The notes: a model not told the origin generated them from the sequence alone. Positions 33,048 through 43,203 are shown, counted from the stretch's first letter. The stretch: 64,000 nucleotides of DNA from Puccinia triticina (GCF_026914185.1 NC_070559.1:7547501-7611500); one strand, 5' to 3'. Made by a program: numbers and translations.

Positions 33048-33998
33048 TGTGGAACTCCTAAAAGATCAGGAAAGAGCTGTGAGGGGAAATAGTCAACTAC
33101 ACTACTAATAATGTAGGAGAGGCTACAGGTGCTGGTGAGGCTGCCCTCTAGACTAACGCTGATGGAGAGAGGGTTACACTAAGAAAAAGAAAAGGGTGTG
33201 GCTGATGATTCTCTTTGACTTAGATGGCTTTAACACTTTATGAGTCTGAGGTGTATCAATCCTACTGAGTGAGAGAGGAGAAGTGAGAAGGGGAAAAGCA
33301 GAAGCTCTTGGGAGTCACTCTGAGATGGGTAATGAGATATATGCTGGGGGATATATTTCTATGGTGATGAAAGTGTATCTAAGTGTGATGTGTAAAGGTG
33401 CTACAGAGGGGATGTAGTAGAAAGTGCATATAAGGGTTATAAGGGTGATGTTTAAAAGGTGCTACAGAGGGGATGTAGTAGAAAGTGCATGATGGGGATA
33501 CAACATCTAGAGGGGTGTTTATATATGTGAGAAGTACTACAGGGGGGTGATACATGATGAGCACATAGTAACAATATCTGAAGATGAGCAGTAATGATGA
33601 AGGCGCAATGACCAAAGAGTGTACATGAAAGGTAACTATGTAGAAGATGAAATAATGATGAGCATTTGATAATAACTACAAGAGCTATGAAGGAATGTAC
33701 TGCTGATATCATATGAAGAGAAAAATGAGTAATGAAGTTATGTAAGATCTGCAGTCCTATGTAGCTATGATACTAATGAATGATGTATGTAATAATGCTA
33801 AGGATATGTATGAAGAAAATACCTGCCAAAACTATACATGCCAATAACTGCTGATCCATTTGGAAATCCTAGGTGAAATGAGTGGGTGACTAGGGGTAAA
33901 ATGGGGTGTAGAATCTGAATATGAAGTAATAATGAGGTATTTATGAAGGGTTTAGGTGATATGAGGGTGATAGTATGAACAGGAACAGGGTTACCACA
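33048..33998 (-). repeat. Gypsy B 3' LTR (951 bp)
   Basis: Ends TGTGGAACTCC and TTACCACA. Holds two copies of a unit with 'gtgctacagaggggatgtagtagaaagtgcat' (about 33,400 and 33,460) where the 5' LTR has three. Confidence 0.93.
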
Positions 33999-34030
33999 AG
34001 CTCCCCCAACTTATTGTCTGTCCCCAGACA
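33999..34030 (-). promoter_or_regulatory. Polypurine tract and conserved 3' block of gypsy B
   Basis: Minus strand AGTTGGGGGAGCT abuts the 3' LTR and is preceded by GTCTGGGGACAGACAATA, identical to gypsy A at 18,783-18,811. A 15-18-bp A run follows at 34,072. Confidence 0.7.
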
Positions 34031-34830
34031 CTGAGAGGAAAAGAAAAGAGATGAAGAAGAGAAATTTGGGAAAAAAAAAAAAAAAAAAAAGAAAAAAGAA
34101 ATAAGGAAAAGGAGTTAGTCCAATCCAAGGAGGGAAGTAGTTATCCAACCAAAGAGGCCAAGTCCAAGAGGTCCAAATCCAAGGAGGGAAGTAGTTATCC
34201 AACCAAAGAGGCCAATTCCTGAGAGAGGTCCAACCAAAGAGGGAAGTAGTTATCCAACCAAGGAAGTCCAAAATCCAGTGTCCAAAAAGAAGTCCTGAGA
34301 GTACAATCCAAGGGTCCAATGTCCACAAAGAAGTCCATAGAGTCCATAAAAGAAGTCCAAAAGTCCAAGTCCAGAAGAAGATAATTCTAAAACTAATCAA
34401 CTATATAAAACTGAATATCTCAAACACTGTGAAAAACTAGAAGATCCACTATATAAGATAATACTAGAACTAAACTACTGAAAATCTAAGCTTATGAAGA
34501 AGAGAATTGAGATAGGGGGAGTGGACGATATACTAACTATGTGTAGTACACCAATTATGAAGACTAAAATCTAATGGCATATCCATAGACTAGTAAAAAA
34601 AGAAGACTAAAATCTAATGGCATATCCATAGACTAGTAAGACTAAAATCCAGTGGGTATCACTGAACTAGTAAGGGGGGAGTGAGGGATGGAAGCTTAGA
34701 CCAGAGGATAGGCAAGTATGAAGATATATGATGAAGCTAATGATAATTCAGAATGAAGAGTTGAGGTATTTATATATTTAACCTGAAAGAATATCTAAGG
34801 GAAAAGAACTCAAAAGGAAAGAAAAATTAA

Positions 34831-35438
34831 ACCGGGTCGTGCACCGGCGTCGAAAAGAGAGTGAGAAAACAACCAATCCGGGTCGCGCACCGGCGTCGAA
34901 AATGAAAGTCGAGCTTTGACCGCTCATAAAATCGAAACCGTCCGATGGAATTCGATAAAAATTTGATAGAATGAAAGGCCAGAGGGCAAGGAAAATTTGG
35001 CGCTAGAAATCAGCCCGAGTTGTCGTGTGCCGGTAACGTTCGAAAAGGAGAAGTCCGTAGGTCCGCGGGGCTAAGAAAATTCGATCCACGCCTTTTGAAC
35101 GCTTGTATCTTTCGAACCGCTCGATGGGAATCCAAAGGTCCACCGCCAAATGAAAGGCAAGACCCCAGGAAAAAGTTTGAGCCATACGGCGGCTTTGGGA
35201 AATGAGCGCCGATACCTTTTCTAAAAGGATTAATGAAAATCCGGCCCGAGCGCGGCCGGAAGTAGAAAACCAAAGGAGAACCTGCCTGGATCGTGCACCA
35301 GAGTCGAAAAGAGTGTTAATAATAAAGAGTGTAGGGTCTGGGTCGTACACCAGCGTCGTCCATAGTTTCTTGAGCCCGTAGTCCTCGCAGAAATCGCCGA
35401 ACTGCCCATTATTTTTCCCTAACTCGAAAACCAAAGCA
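34831..35438 (+). promoter_or_regulatory. CpG-rich leader with four direct repeats upstream of the gypsy B antisense gene
   Basis: The motif CGGGTCGTGCACCGGCGTCG occurs with changes at about 34,832, 34,878, 35,287 and 35,338. CpG is frequent from 34,830 onward and stops abruptly near pol. Position upstream of the plus-strand gene suggests promoter or leader function; this is inference, and the stretch may also be 3' untranslated sequence of the element transcript. Confidence 0.45.
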
Positions 35439-36312
35439 ATGTCTTATCTTAATCCTATTATAATTGAGGATAGCACTATTGAAGAAGAGCTGTTTCGTCC
35501 CCCAACTCCCAATTCCGAAGAAGACGCCGCCGGTATTCCAGTAGATAATTCTGATAACAGTGTTGATAATGCCGAAGACCCAGCCGAGTATTCCGACGAC
35601 GAAGTTGATTATAATGGAGTACATACTCCTCGAATCCATCCCACCATGCCTGCTCAAGCCGCGTTTCCGGCCAAGAAAATTCCTCTGCGTGGGGCACAGA
35701 ACTTTTACCATGCCATGGAGCTTGAGTTCGTCGAATTCGCCACCGCTACTCATAGAGACGAGGACGCCGTTCGAGCCGCCAAGGAACGCTTCTTTGCTCA
35801 GTTCGAGGAGCACTACAACCGAGTAAGTTCTTTTATTTATTTTTAGAAGTAATTTTTAATACTAAAACGAGTTAATTTCTTTTTCTTTCTTTTTTTTTTT
35901 TTATTTATTTCTTATGTGTAGATGATTGATTTATCCAACCTGCGTCCTGGTGACCGGGACGCCATTGCAAGATCCGAATTCGAGCGCCAAGTGCGCCGAG
36001 CTGATAATTTGCGCCTGCGCCGCCAAAGGAACCGCGCTAGCCGCCGCCTACGTCGTGAGAGGGAAAGAGAAGAGGCTGCTAGGAATAGGAGAGAGATGAA
36101 GAGGGAAAGAGATGAAGAGGAAAGAAATAGGAGAGACAGAGAAAGAGCCAGAGAGAGGATTGATGATTGTGAATGATACTAATGAAATTTTATGTTGTGA
36201 TTATATACTAATTTTTACTTATTTATCTTTTTTTTTTTTTTTTCTTTTGCAATTAGCCTGGGATCCTGTAGAGTGGGCCAGATTTAGAAGGGAGGAAGGG
36301 AGATTTATCTAG
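35439..36312 (+). CDS. Antisense accessory gene of gypsy B, three exons, 228 aa
   Basis: Plus-strand gene in a minus-strand retrotransposon. Predicted exons are 35439-35822, 35922-36168 and 36257-36312. Introns are GTAAGT...TAG and GTGAAT...TAG, and the joined frame is open (687 bases including stop). It starts MSYLNPIIIEDSTIEEELF, acidic. The block MELEFVEFATATHRDED, then AAKERFFAQFEEHYNR, follows. Exon 2 is strongly basic (Arg-rich, like a nucleic-acid-binding or coiled-coil tail) and exon 3 reads DPVEWARFRREEGRF. FVE-type and EWAR motifs also occur in the gypsy A antisense protein, in a different order. If the second intron is not spliced the protein ends at 36,176. No known family was recognised. 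Confidence 0.65.
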
Positions 36313-36339
36313 GGATTTATATATATATATATATATATT

Positions 36340-39300
36340 TTATGGTATGTTTTCAGAGAAAGAAGTCCTAGAATGATACTTTTTGACATGTGTTGATGCA
36401 TATCTTCTGGCCAATTCAGTTCCATCCAGTTCTTCCAAGGTGTAAGAGCCTCCAGGATTTTGAGTTTTTATTCTGTAAGGTCCATTCCATTTATTTTCAA
36501 AGAGTTTCCCAAATTGGGAGTCCAGAGATTTATTGTATACTAATACCAGTTCTCCAGTTTGTAGTGGTTTTCTTGCTGTCTTTTTGTTGTTCCAGTAATC
36601 CACAGAGCTTTTCCTGGTGTCCATAAGGTGCAAATGTGCCTGCTGAAGAATAGTGTCCCTGTTTTCCAATTGTTGAGTCCTGGCCAAAAGAAGGTCCTGA
36701 GTTGATTCCACTGTGGTCCAGTCTATTCCAAAGAAAGTTTCCAGTTCCAAGTCTATGGGTAAGATGGGTGATTGTCCAAGAACCAATTCATAGGGAGAGT
36801 AGCCAGTTGATCTTTTGGTGGATATTCTGTCTGCAAACAATACTAAAGGTAAATAAGACCTCCATTTCTTGCCTTCAGTTCCACACAGTTTGACCAAAGT
36901 GTCCTTGATTGCCTGATGTCCTCTTTCTACCATTCCATTAGCTTCAGGATAATAGGGTGTTGTGACTTTTACTCTGATACCTGCTTCTAGAAGTGAGTTT
37001 TGAAATTGTTGTCCAAATTCTGAGCCTCCATCCACCGTTACTGACCAAGGGGCTCCATATCTGTAGATCCAATTTTCCAAGAACCAGTGGGAGATTTTCT
37101 TTGCCTGTATTTTCTCCAGTCCAACAGCTTCTATCCATCCAGAAAGGTCATCTCTAGCAATTACCAAGTATTTCCATTTACCTGCCTTGATGTGTACTGT
37201 GTCCAAACTAACTCTTCCAAAGATTGTTGATGATCCAGTGGGCTTCTTTGGTTCCATGGGTAGTACTGAGTTCCTCTTTTGGCAAGCTTCACAAGATTGG
37301 ACCCACTTGGTAACTCCTCTTTTAAGTCCTGGCCACCAAAATCTGAGTTTAGTTCTTCTGTAGGTTTCTGAAATTCCTCTGTGACCTAGGGTTTCATGGA
37401 GAGAGCTGAGGATGGATTTCTGTGCTGAAGGGGAAGTGACCACTATTTGGGAGAAAGGTTTGTTGATCCTGTGTAATACTCCATTTGAGAGAAAGTAGTT
37501 GGCTGATTTGTGCAAAATTTTTCTGAATTCCAGGGTGCTGCATCCAGGAGGTTTGTTCATGGTGGCCAGGTAGTATTCCAAATGTTTCCAAATTCCTTGT
37601 TGAAGAGACCTTACCTCCTCCCCCAACTCAGCTGATGTCCCCAGCAGCAAACCAGGACAAGAAAGAATTCCAAAAGAAGATTGCTTGAGTCCAAATCCAG
37701 GGTGAGGTTTGATCCATTCTTCATCCTCATCAAAGCTAGGGCAGTCCTCCTCATCTGGGTCTGGAGGCCTCCTGGAAAGTCCATCTGGTAAGGTGAAAGT
37801 TTTTCCTGGGGTGTGGACCAAGTCAAAAGAGAAGAGCTGAATAAAGGCAATCCATCTGTTCATAGGGGCATTAGGTAGAGAAGGGTTGTTGATCATTCCA
37901 ATAAGGCACTTGGCATCCACCCTGAGTTGAAAGTGTTGGCCCCAGAGCTTGATTTGAAGTTTCTTGAGTATTTTAGAGACCCCACAGAGTTCCAGTTTTG
38001 ATTGTGAGTATTCTGATTCCCTTTTTGAAAAGACCACTGACTCATATAAAACTGGCCTGTCCAAATTAGCAGAATCCTCCTGGGTAAGAACAGCTCCAGC
38101 AGCAATATAACTAGAATCCACAGAGAGTTTGATTTGTCCAGCTTCAGGTCCAAATTCCAGTTTCTTGAGGGTGATATCCTTTCCAATAATCCTTTTAAGG
38201 TCCTCAAAAGCTTCCTGGCAGTCCTCTGTCCAATCCCAAGTAGAGTCTTTCCTGGTGAGTTGTCTGAGAGGTGCAGTGATGGTGGAGTAATTTTGGATAA
38301 ACATTCTGACATAGACACAGATACCTAGGAATCCTCTGACTTCAGTTGGGGTGATTGGGGTTGGCCAAGTTTCTATTTTGTTGAGTTTCTTAGCTGAGAT
38401 TTTCCTTCCTTCCTTGCAGACAACATGGCCTACTAGATCCAGGGCAGGGACACAACAGGCAAACTTTTTACCAGAGATAGTGAGTCCAGCTTCTTCAATC
38501 CTAAAGAGTATCCTTTCCAGAGTGATGGCATATTCAAAGATAAATTTTCTGATTTGGGGGTTGGCATCCAGGGTTTGTCCATTGTAGTCTGAGGTTGGTC
38601 CTTTGATTCCTCCATCATCAATAAAGATTCCCATGTGGTGAGGTAATTCATCCTGGAGGATCCACATCATCTGGGCCTGATAAACTGCAACTGAATTGGT
38701 GGCTCCTTGGGGTAATCTGGTGAGTTGGAATCTTCTTAGAGGAGTTTCAAAGGTGGTGAGGGGCCTAGATTCTGGTGCTAACTCCCTTTCATCATATCCT
38801 CCCATAATGTCTCCAAGTCCATAGCAAGCCCTTCCAGTGAATGAGTCAATGAGTTCCTCTGGTGATGGTGGTAAGCCTGCATCCTTGATAGTGACTTTGT
38901 TGAGTTTCTGGAGATCATGGACTATCCTTAATTTGCCATCTTGCTTTTTGACACAGAAAATGGGGCTGGAGTAGCTGGAAAAAGATTGTTCATAGAGGCC
39001 AGTCCTGAGTCTTTCCCTTACTAATTCTATGACTTGGTCCTTGATGGGTCCAGGGATTGGGATAGGTTTCTGTTGCCAAGGTTCATGGGGAATAACTGGG
39101 ATGGTGTAAGGTTGTCCATAGGTATGTTTGAGTAGTCCTCTTTCATCTTCCTTGAAGGCCAGGGCTCCTTGTCTGATGGTGATGACCCAAACTAATAATA
39201 AATATTCTTGTTCTGAAAGCCATCCAGGGGGTCCAAAGTTGATAAGGTCCAGCCTGTCTTGAGTAATTTTGGAGGTAGGAGTAAAAGGAGGTGGAAATGG

Positions 39301-39549
39301 AGTTAAAGGAGTTGCATAGGGATCCCTGGAGAGTGGTGGTCTGGCCAGAGGAGGATTAAGAGAAAGGGGCATAGGTTGGTTGACTGGTTTTATCTTTTTT
39401 AAGGTTGATTTATATTTTGAGGCATAGGTGGCATAGGTTGGTGATGTTGCTTTAGACAGGGTTCCAGATCCTATTGGGAGAAGCTGAAATCCTGTCCTTG
39501 GCCTAAAAAATCCCTGGTGACTAGATTGATTGGAAGGCTGGTTTCCCAT
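36340..39549 (-). CDS. Gypsy B pol: RT, RNase H, integrase (1069 codons)
   Basis: Uninterrupted pol frame. RT: FCVKKQDGKLRIVHDLQKLN, RLPQGATNSVAVYQAQ, catalytic FIDDGG at about residue 309. RNase H: LSVDSSYIAAG, LELCGVSKIL, RVDAKCL, LPDGLSRRP. Integrase: zinc domain LGHRGISETY then CEACQK; core LDTVHIKAG, VTVDGGSEFG, YYPEANGMVERGH (D-D-E complete); C-terminus KWNGPYRIK. It copies and integrates the element. The annotated ATG at 39549 overlaps gag by 79 bases in the -1 frame; translation probably enters by frameshift at 39,504-39,510. Almost no CpG in this frame. Confidence 0.93.
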   Translation of the reverse strand: MGNQPSNQSSHQGFFRPRTGFQLLPIGSGTLSKATSPTYATYASKYKSTLKKIKPVNQPMPLSLNPPLARPPLSRDPYATPLTPFPPPFTPTSKITQDRLDLINFGPPGWLSEQEYLLLVWVITIRQGALAFKEDERGLLKHTYGQPYTIPVIPHEPWQQKPIPIPGPIKDQVIELVRERLRTGLYEQSFSSYSSPIFCVKKQDGKLRIVHDLQKLNKVTIKDAGLPPSPEELIDSFTGRACYGLGDIMGGYDERELAPESRPLTTFETPLRRFQLTRLPQGATNSVAVYQAQMMWILQDELPHHMGIFIDDGGIKGPTSDYNGQTLDANPQIRKFIFEYAITLERILFRIEEAGLTISGKKFACCVPALDLVGHVVCKEGRKISAKKLNKIETWPTPITPTEVRGFLGICVYVRMFIQNYSTITAPLRQLTRKDSTWDWTEDCQEAFEDLKRIIGKDITLKKLEFGPEAGQIKLSVDSSYIAAGAVLTQEDSANLDRPVLYESVVFSKRESEYSQSKLELCGVSKILKKLQIKLWGQHFQLRVDAKCLIGMINNPSLPNAPMNRWIAFIQLFSFDLVHTPGKTFTLPDGLSRRPPDPDEEDCPSFDEDEEWIKPHPGFGLKQSSFGILSCPGLLLGTSAELGEEVRSLQQGIWKHLEYYLATMNKPPGCSTLEFRKILHKSANYFLSNGVLHRINKPFSQIVVTSPSAQKSILSSLHETLGHRGISETYRRTKLRFWWPGLKRGVTKWVQSCEACQKRNSVLPMEPKKPTGSSTIFGRVSLDTVHIKAGKWKYLVIARDDLSGWIEAVGLEKIQAKKISHWFLENWIYRYGAPWSVTVDGGSEFGQQFQNSLLEAGIRVKVTTPYYPEANGMVERGHQAIKDTLVKLCGTEGKKWRSYLPLVLFADRISTKRSTGYSPYELVLGQSPILPIDLELETFFGIDWTTVESTQDLLLARTQQLENRDTILQQAHLHLMDTRKSSVDYWNNKKTARKPLQTGELVLVYNKSLDSQFGKLFENKWNGPYRIKTQNPGGSYTLEELDGTELARRYASTHVKKYHSRTSFSENIP

Positions 39550-41537
39550 TTGTGATGATTAGGCAGGAGGATTGGTACCAAGTAAGTTTGTCCTTTGTCC
39601 ACCACAGACAGTGATTCCTCCCTGTTTCCATTGTATTTGATAGTGGCTGATGCATCCATTAAGAAGGGTTTTCCTACAATTAGCTGAACTCCTCCTTTAG
39701 CTACCCAGAAATGAACAGTCTTGGTGATTTTTCCTAGAAGAACCTCCACTCCTTCAGCAATTCCAGTGATTCCAGTATGGTGGCCTCCAATTCCTTTGAG
39801 CTTCATGGGTTTTTCAGTGATAACCAGTCCTATAGATTGGGCCATCTCCTCAGGGATAATGTTGACCATAGATCCAGTGTCCAAGAGTGCTTCAAAAGAT
39901 TTTCCTCCCATGGTGAGTCTGACATAGGCAAGGGGGCAGGAGTAGTGAGTTTGTCCAGGAGTTTCCTCTTCTTCTTCCATAGCTGCAGAGTTGGCTGATT
40001 TGGTTGAATCCACAGAGACCCTCCTGTTGGAAATTTTCTTTTTGAAGGCTTCAGAGGCAGAAGGAGAAGAGGCTAGAAGTTCCCCAATGGTAAGTTCCAC
40101 AGTAGTTTTGTTGAGCACCCTGTTGACTATAGAATCTTCAATCCCTGGGTATTCCTTGGCTAGTGGCTTTTCCAAGTGGGTTTTCCTAGATGGCTTGTCT
40201 GTACTGGGCTGGCCTTGGTCCTGGTTGTCCTGGAATTTAACTTTTGGGCCTGGTTTGGAAGGTTGGGCTGGACTGGGTTTAGGAGGAGTTTTGGAAGGTG
40301 AGGTTGCAAATTTGATTAAGTCATCCTGGTCCATATCCATTAGAGATTCCTTTTCATTCCTGGTCCTTTTTCCACTAGTAGTAGGTTCATCCTCTGGGTC
40401 CTGGCTAGATCTGGTCCTTTTTCCAATATCCACATCATATACAGTTGGAGAGTCCTGGGCTAGTTCCTCAAGTTGGCCAAAGGAAGAGTTGGTGGTTGGC
40501 CTGGCAGAATCCTTGGAGAATTGGTCCACTATAGTTTTGATAGGTCTACTGGTATCCCAAGGAATAGGTGTGTTGTCTGGAAATTTGTATCTGTTTCCAT
40601 CCCTGATGACTAATCCAGAATCCACATCATAGTTTAGAAGAGAGCAAGACCTGGTTCCATGGTTGTTCTGAAAGCAGTAGAAGCATTTGAAATCTGGTTT
40701 ATTCCTAGGAGAAGGGGTGTACTGTTGGCCAGGGGCAGCTCCAATAAGGTGAGGTGGGGCTGATTTTCCTGCAGTAAGAGCTGCTAATTGCTGTGTGATC
40801 TCCTCTAGTTTCTGCTCTGTGGTTTTAGGTGCCTGGGAAGTGGTAATCTGAGGTGGAGGCCTGGAAGGAGGAGCCATGGGTTGAGAGGTGGAAGGAGGGG
40901 CCTTGGTTACTGGAAGAGTTGAGTCCTTTTGATCCTGGGGAAGAGCCATCTTGAAGAGTTTTCTCCTTTCCATGACTGATGCTGAATGGACTTCTCTGAT
41001 TATGAAGGAGCAGATGGTTGAAGTTGGGGTTAGAATCATTCCTCCATCCTCTGAGGCCAGCATTTCATTGCACTTGATGAGTTCCTTGGTGACAGCTGAT
41101 TCCAGTTCTGGGCTAAGGGCATCCAATAGAAATTCTCTGAATTCCTCCAGGTGGGAGCACTGTTTCATTCTTAAAAGATAATTAGTAATGACTGAATATT
41201 TATTGTTGAACAACCTGAATTCTTCTGAAGTTTTGATTCCTCCAGCCTGGATTGAGTTGTTGATCAATTGAGTGAGGTCCCTCCTAGTATATCTGACCAA
41301 AGGGAGTGGGGATCCATATCTGTCCAGTAGCTGCTTCTTGAGGTCCTCCCAGTTCTGGTTCCTGTAAGCCTCCATTTGTTCCACTTCTTCCTTGATGGCC
41401 TCCCCTTTGAGAAAAGAAACAACCTGCCTGACCAAATCTATAGAAGAAGCTCCATCAGTTGATCCTACATTTTCATACCTGTTAATAAAGTTTTCAATGG
41501 TGAGGTTGGTTCCATCAAAGCAGAGTTCCTTGTCCAA
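39471..41537 (-). CDS. Gypsy B gag (main part) and protease
   Basis: Gag capsid region (ELCFDGTNLTIENFINRYEN) and a long linker. A CCHC knuckle follows (CFYCFQNNHGTRSC), then an aspartic protease (ALLDTGSMVNIIPEEM), and the frame ends at 39,471 after the slippery site. Position 41537 is not an ATG. The frame is open upstream and overlaps the N-terminal gag frame at 41515-41976, which is out of phase, so one frameshift or a missed splice separates them. In gypsy A the corresponding gag is one frame. Confidence 0.88.
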   Translation of the reverse strand: MDKELCFDGTNLTIENFINRYENVGSTDGASSIDLVRQVVSFLKGEAIKEEVEQMEAYRNQNWEDLKKQLLDRYGSPLPLVRYTRRDLTQLINNSIQAGGIKTSEEFRLFNNKYSVITNYLLRMKQCSHLEEFREFLLDALSPELESAVTKELIKCNEMLASEDGGMILTPTSTICSFIIREVHSASVMERRKLFKMALPQDQKDSTLPVTKAPPSTSQPMAPPSRPPPQITTSQAPKTTEQKLEEITQQLAALTAGKSAPPHLIGAAPGQQYTPSPRNKPDFKCFYCFQNNHGTRSCSLLNYDVDSGLVIRDGNRYKFPDNTPIPWDTSRPIKTIVDQFSKDSARPTTNSSFGQLEELAQDSPTVYDVDIGKRTRSSQDPEDEPTTSGKRTRNEKESLMDMDQDDLIKFATSPSKTPPKPSPAQPSKPGPKVKFQDNQDQGQPSTDKPSRKTHLEKPLAKEYPGIEDSIVNRVLNKTTVELTIGELLASSPSASEAFKKKISNRRVSVDSTKSANSAAMEEEEETPGQTHYSCPLAYVRLTMGGKSFEALLDTGSMVNIIPEEMAQSIGLVITEKPMKLKGIGGHHTGITGIAEGVEVLLGKITKTVHFWVAKGGVQLIVGKPFLMDASATIKYNGNREESLSVVDKGQTYLVPILLPNHHKWETSLPINLVTRDFLGQGQDFSFSQ
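39504..39510 (-). promoter_or_regulatory. -1 ribosomal frameshift site T_TTT_TTA (gypsy B gag/pol)
   Basis: In the gag frame the codons are GAT TTT TTA GGC, giving T-TTT-TTA in register. The -1 frame continues FRPRTGFQLLP of pol. The same heptamer is at the gag/pol junction of gypsy A. Confidence 0.65.
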
Positions 41538-41976
41538 GGGCTTGATTTTGACTCCTTTTGATTGGTCCTTTGTAGGCTGGCATCCTGGTTTCCTTCTCCA
41601 AAAAGTAGACCACAGAGTGCTTGGAAGATACAGATGGGGCTGGAGGTGTGATTCTTGGTCTGAGTCCTAGGTGAGAGCTTTCTGAAGGATCAGGTATGTT
41701 GTCCCTGTACTGGTTGAAGACATTGGGGTGTTGAAACTGAGGATTGTTGGGGCCAGTGCTGCCTCTGTACTGATTGAAGTTGTTGGTAGGTTGAGGTAAA
41801 GGGTTGGTTTGAGCTGGATCTTCAGGAAAGGGATTGGCTGGTCCAGCAGGGTGAGTGTTGTTATCTTCTGGAGCAGTTTGGAAGGGGTTGTTGAAGAGAG
41901 TTCCTGGGTTGTTACTGGCAGTCTCTCCTAGGTTGTTGTTGATAGGATGAGCAGCATCTTGAGAGTGGATGGACAT
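41515..41976 (-). CDS. Gypsy B gag N-terminal part
   Basis: From ATG 41976 (MSIHSQDAAHPINNN). Asn/Pro/Gln-rich, as is the N-terminus of gypsy A gag, with a repeated FNQYR motif. It runs out of frame at 41,515, overlapping the main gag frame, which continues from about 41,570 in another phase. Probably one gag gene with a single indel in this copy. Confidence 0.6.
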   Translation of the reverse strand: MSIHSQDAAHPINNNLGETASNNPGTLFNNPFQTAPEDNNTHPAGPANPFPEDPAQTNPLPQPTNNFNQYRGSTGPNNPQFQHPNVFNQYRDNIPDPSESSHLGLRPRITPPAPSVSSKHSVVYFLEKETRMPAYKGPIKRSQNQALGQGTLL

Positions 41977-42189
41977 CTTGAAAGGTAACTGGCTGGGGAA
42001 GAAAAGAGTTCTGAAGAGGAGGGAAAAGAAGAGGGAGAAATAAAACTGAAGAAATTTGTTTTTATGGGTTTGTGGTTTTGGGATCTGATGCACTGAAGAG
42101 GAATGGAGTGGAAAGGGTTTGTGTAGGTGATAGAACTATGAACTGGTAGTGAAAAAGGTAACTAGGACTAAAATCTAAAGGTAATCAGG

Positions 42190-42206
42190 CCACTGTTGGG
42201 ACACCA
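42190..42206 (-). promoter_or_regulatory. Gypsy B primer-binding site
   Basis: Minus strand TGGTGTCCCAACAGTGG starts two bases inside the 5' LTR. TGG at this position fits pairing with a tRNA 3' CCA end. Which tRNA is not determined. Confidence 0.6.
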
Positions 42207-42208
42207 CT

Positions 42209-43203
42209 TGTGGAACTCCTAAAAGATCAGGAAAGAGCTGTGGGGGGAAATAGTAAACTACACTACTAATAATGTAGGAGAGGCTACAGGTGCTGGTGAG
42301 GCTGCCCTCTAGACTAACGCTGATGGAGAGAGGGTTACACTAAGAAAAAGAAAAGGGTGTGGCTGATGATTCTCTTTGACTTAGATGGCTTTAACACTTT
42401 ATGAGTCTGAGGTGTATCAATCCTACTGAGTGAGAGAGGAGAAGTGAGAAGGGGAAAAGCAGAAGCTCTTGGGAGTCACTCTGAGATGGGTAATGAGATA
42501 TATGCTGGGGGATATATTTCTATGGTGATGAAAGTGTATCTAAGTGTGATGTGTAAAGGTGCTACAGAGGGGATGTAGTAGAAAGTGCATATAAGGGTGA
42601 TGTTTAAAAGGTGCTACAGAGGGGATGTAGTAGAAAGTGCATGATAAGGGTGATGTTTAAAATGTGCTACAGAGGGGATGTAGTAGAAAGTGCATGATGG
42701 GGATACAACATCTAGAGGGGTGTTTATATATGTGAGAAGTACTACAGGGGGGTGATACATGATGAGCACATAGTAACAATATCTGAAGATGAGCAGTAAT
42801 GATGAAGGCGCAATGACCAAAGAGTGTACATGAAAGGTAACTATGTAGAAGATGAAATAATGATGAGCATTTGATAATAACTACAAGAGCTATGAAGGAA
42901 TGTACTGCTGATATCATATGAAGAGAAAAATGAGTAATGAATTTATGTAAGATCTGCAGTCCTATGTAGCTATGATACTAATGAATGATGTATGTAATAA
43001 TGCTAAGGATATGTATGAAGAAAATACCTGCCAAAACTATACATGCCAATAACTGCTGATCCATTTGGAAATCCTAGGTGAAATGAGTGGGTGACTAGGG
43101 GTAAAATGGGGTGTAGAATCTGAATATGAAGTAATAATGAGGTATTTATGAAGGGTTTAGGTGATATGAGGGTGATAGTATGAACAGGAACAGGGTTACC
43201 ACA
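42209..43203 (-). repeat. Gypsy B 5' LTR (995 bp)
   Basis: Nearly identical to 33048-33998. One extra copy of the ~44-50-bp internal repeat unit (42,555-42,700) accounts for the length difference. Confidence 0.93.

Larger units (their letters stand above)
33048..43203 (-). mobile_element. Gypsy B: Ty3/gypsy retrotransposon with intact-looking gag-pol
   Basis: 10.2 kb, LTRs TGTGGAACTCC...GGTTACCACA of 951 and 995 bp, differing by about three substitutions and one internal repeat unit. Minus-strand order: 5' LTR, PBS, gag, protease, RT, RNase H, integrase, antisense spliced gene, PPT, 3' LTR. The pol frame of 1069 codons has no stop. The flanks (ACGG and CCGC) do not give an exact duplication. 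Gag-pol is nearly devoid of CpG, unlike the antisense gene region. Confidence 0.93.
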
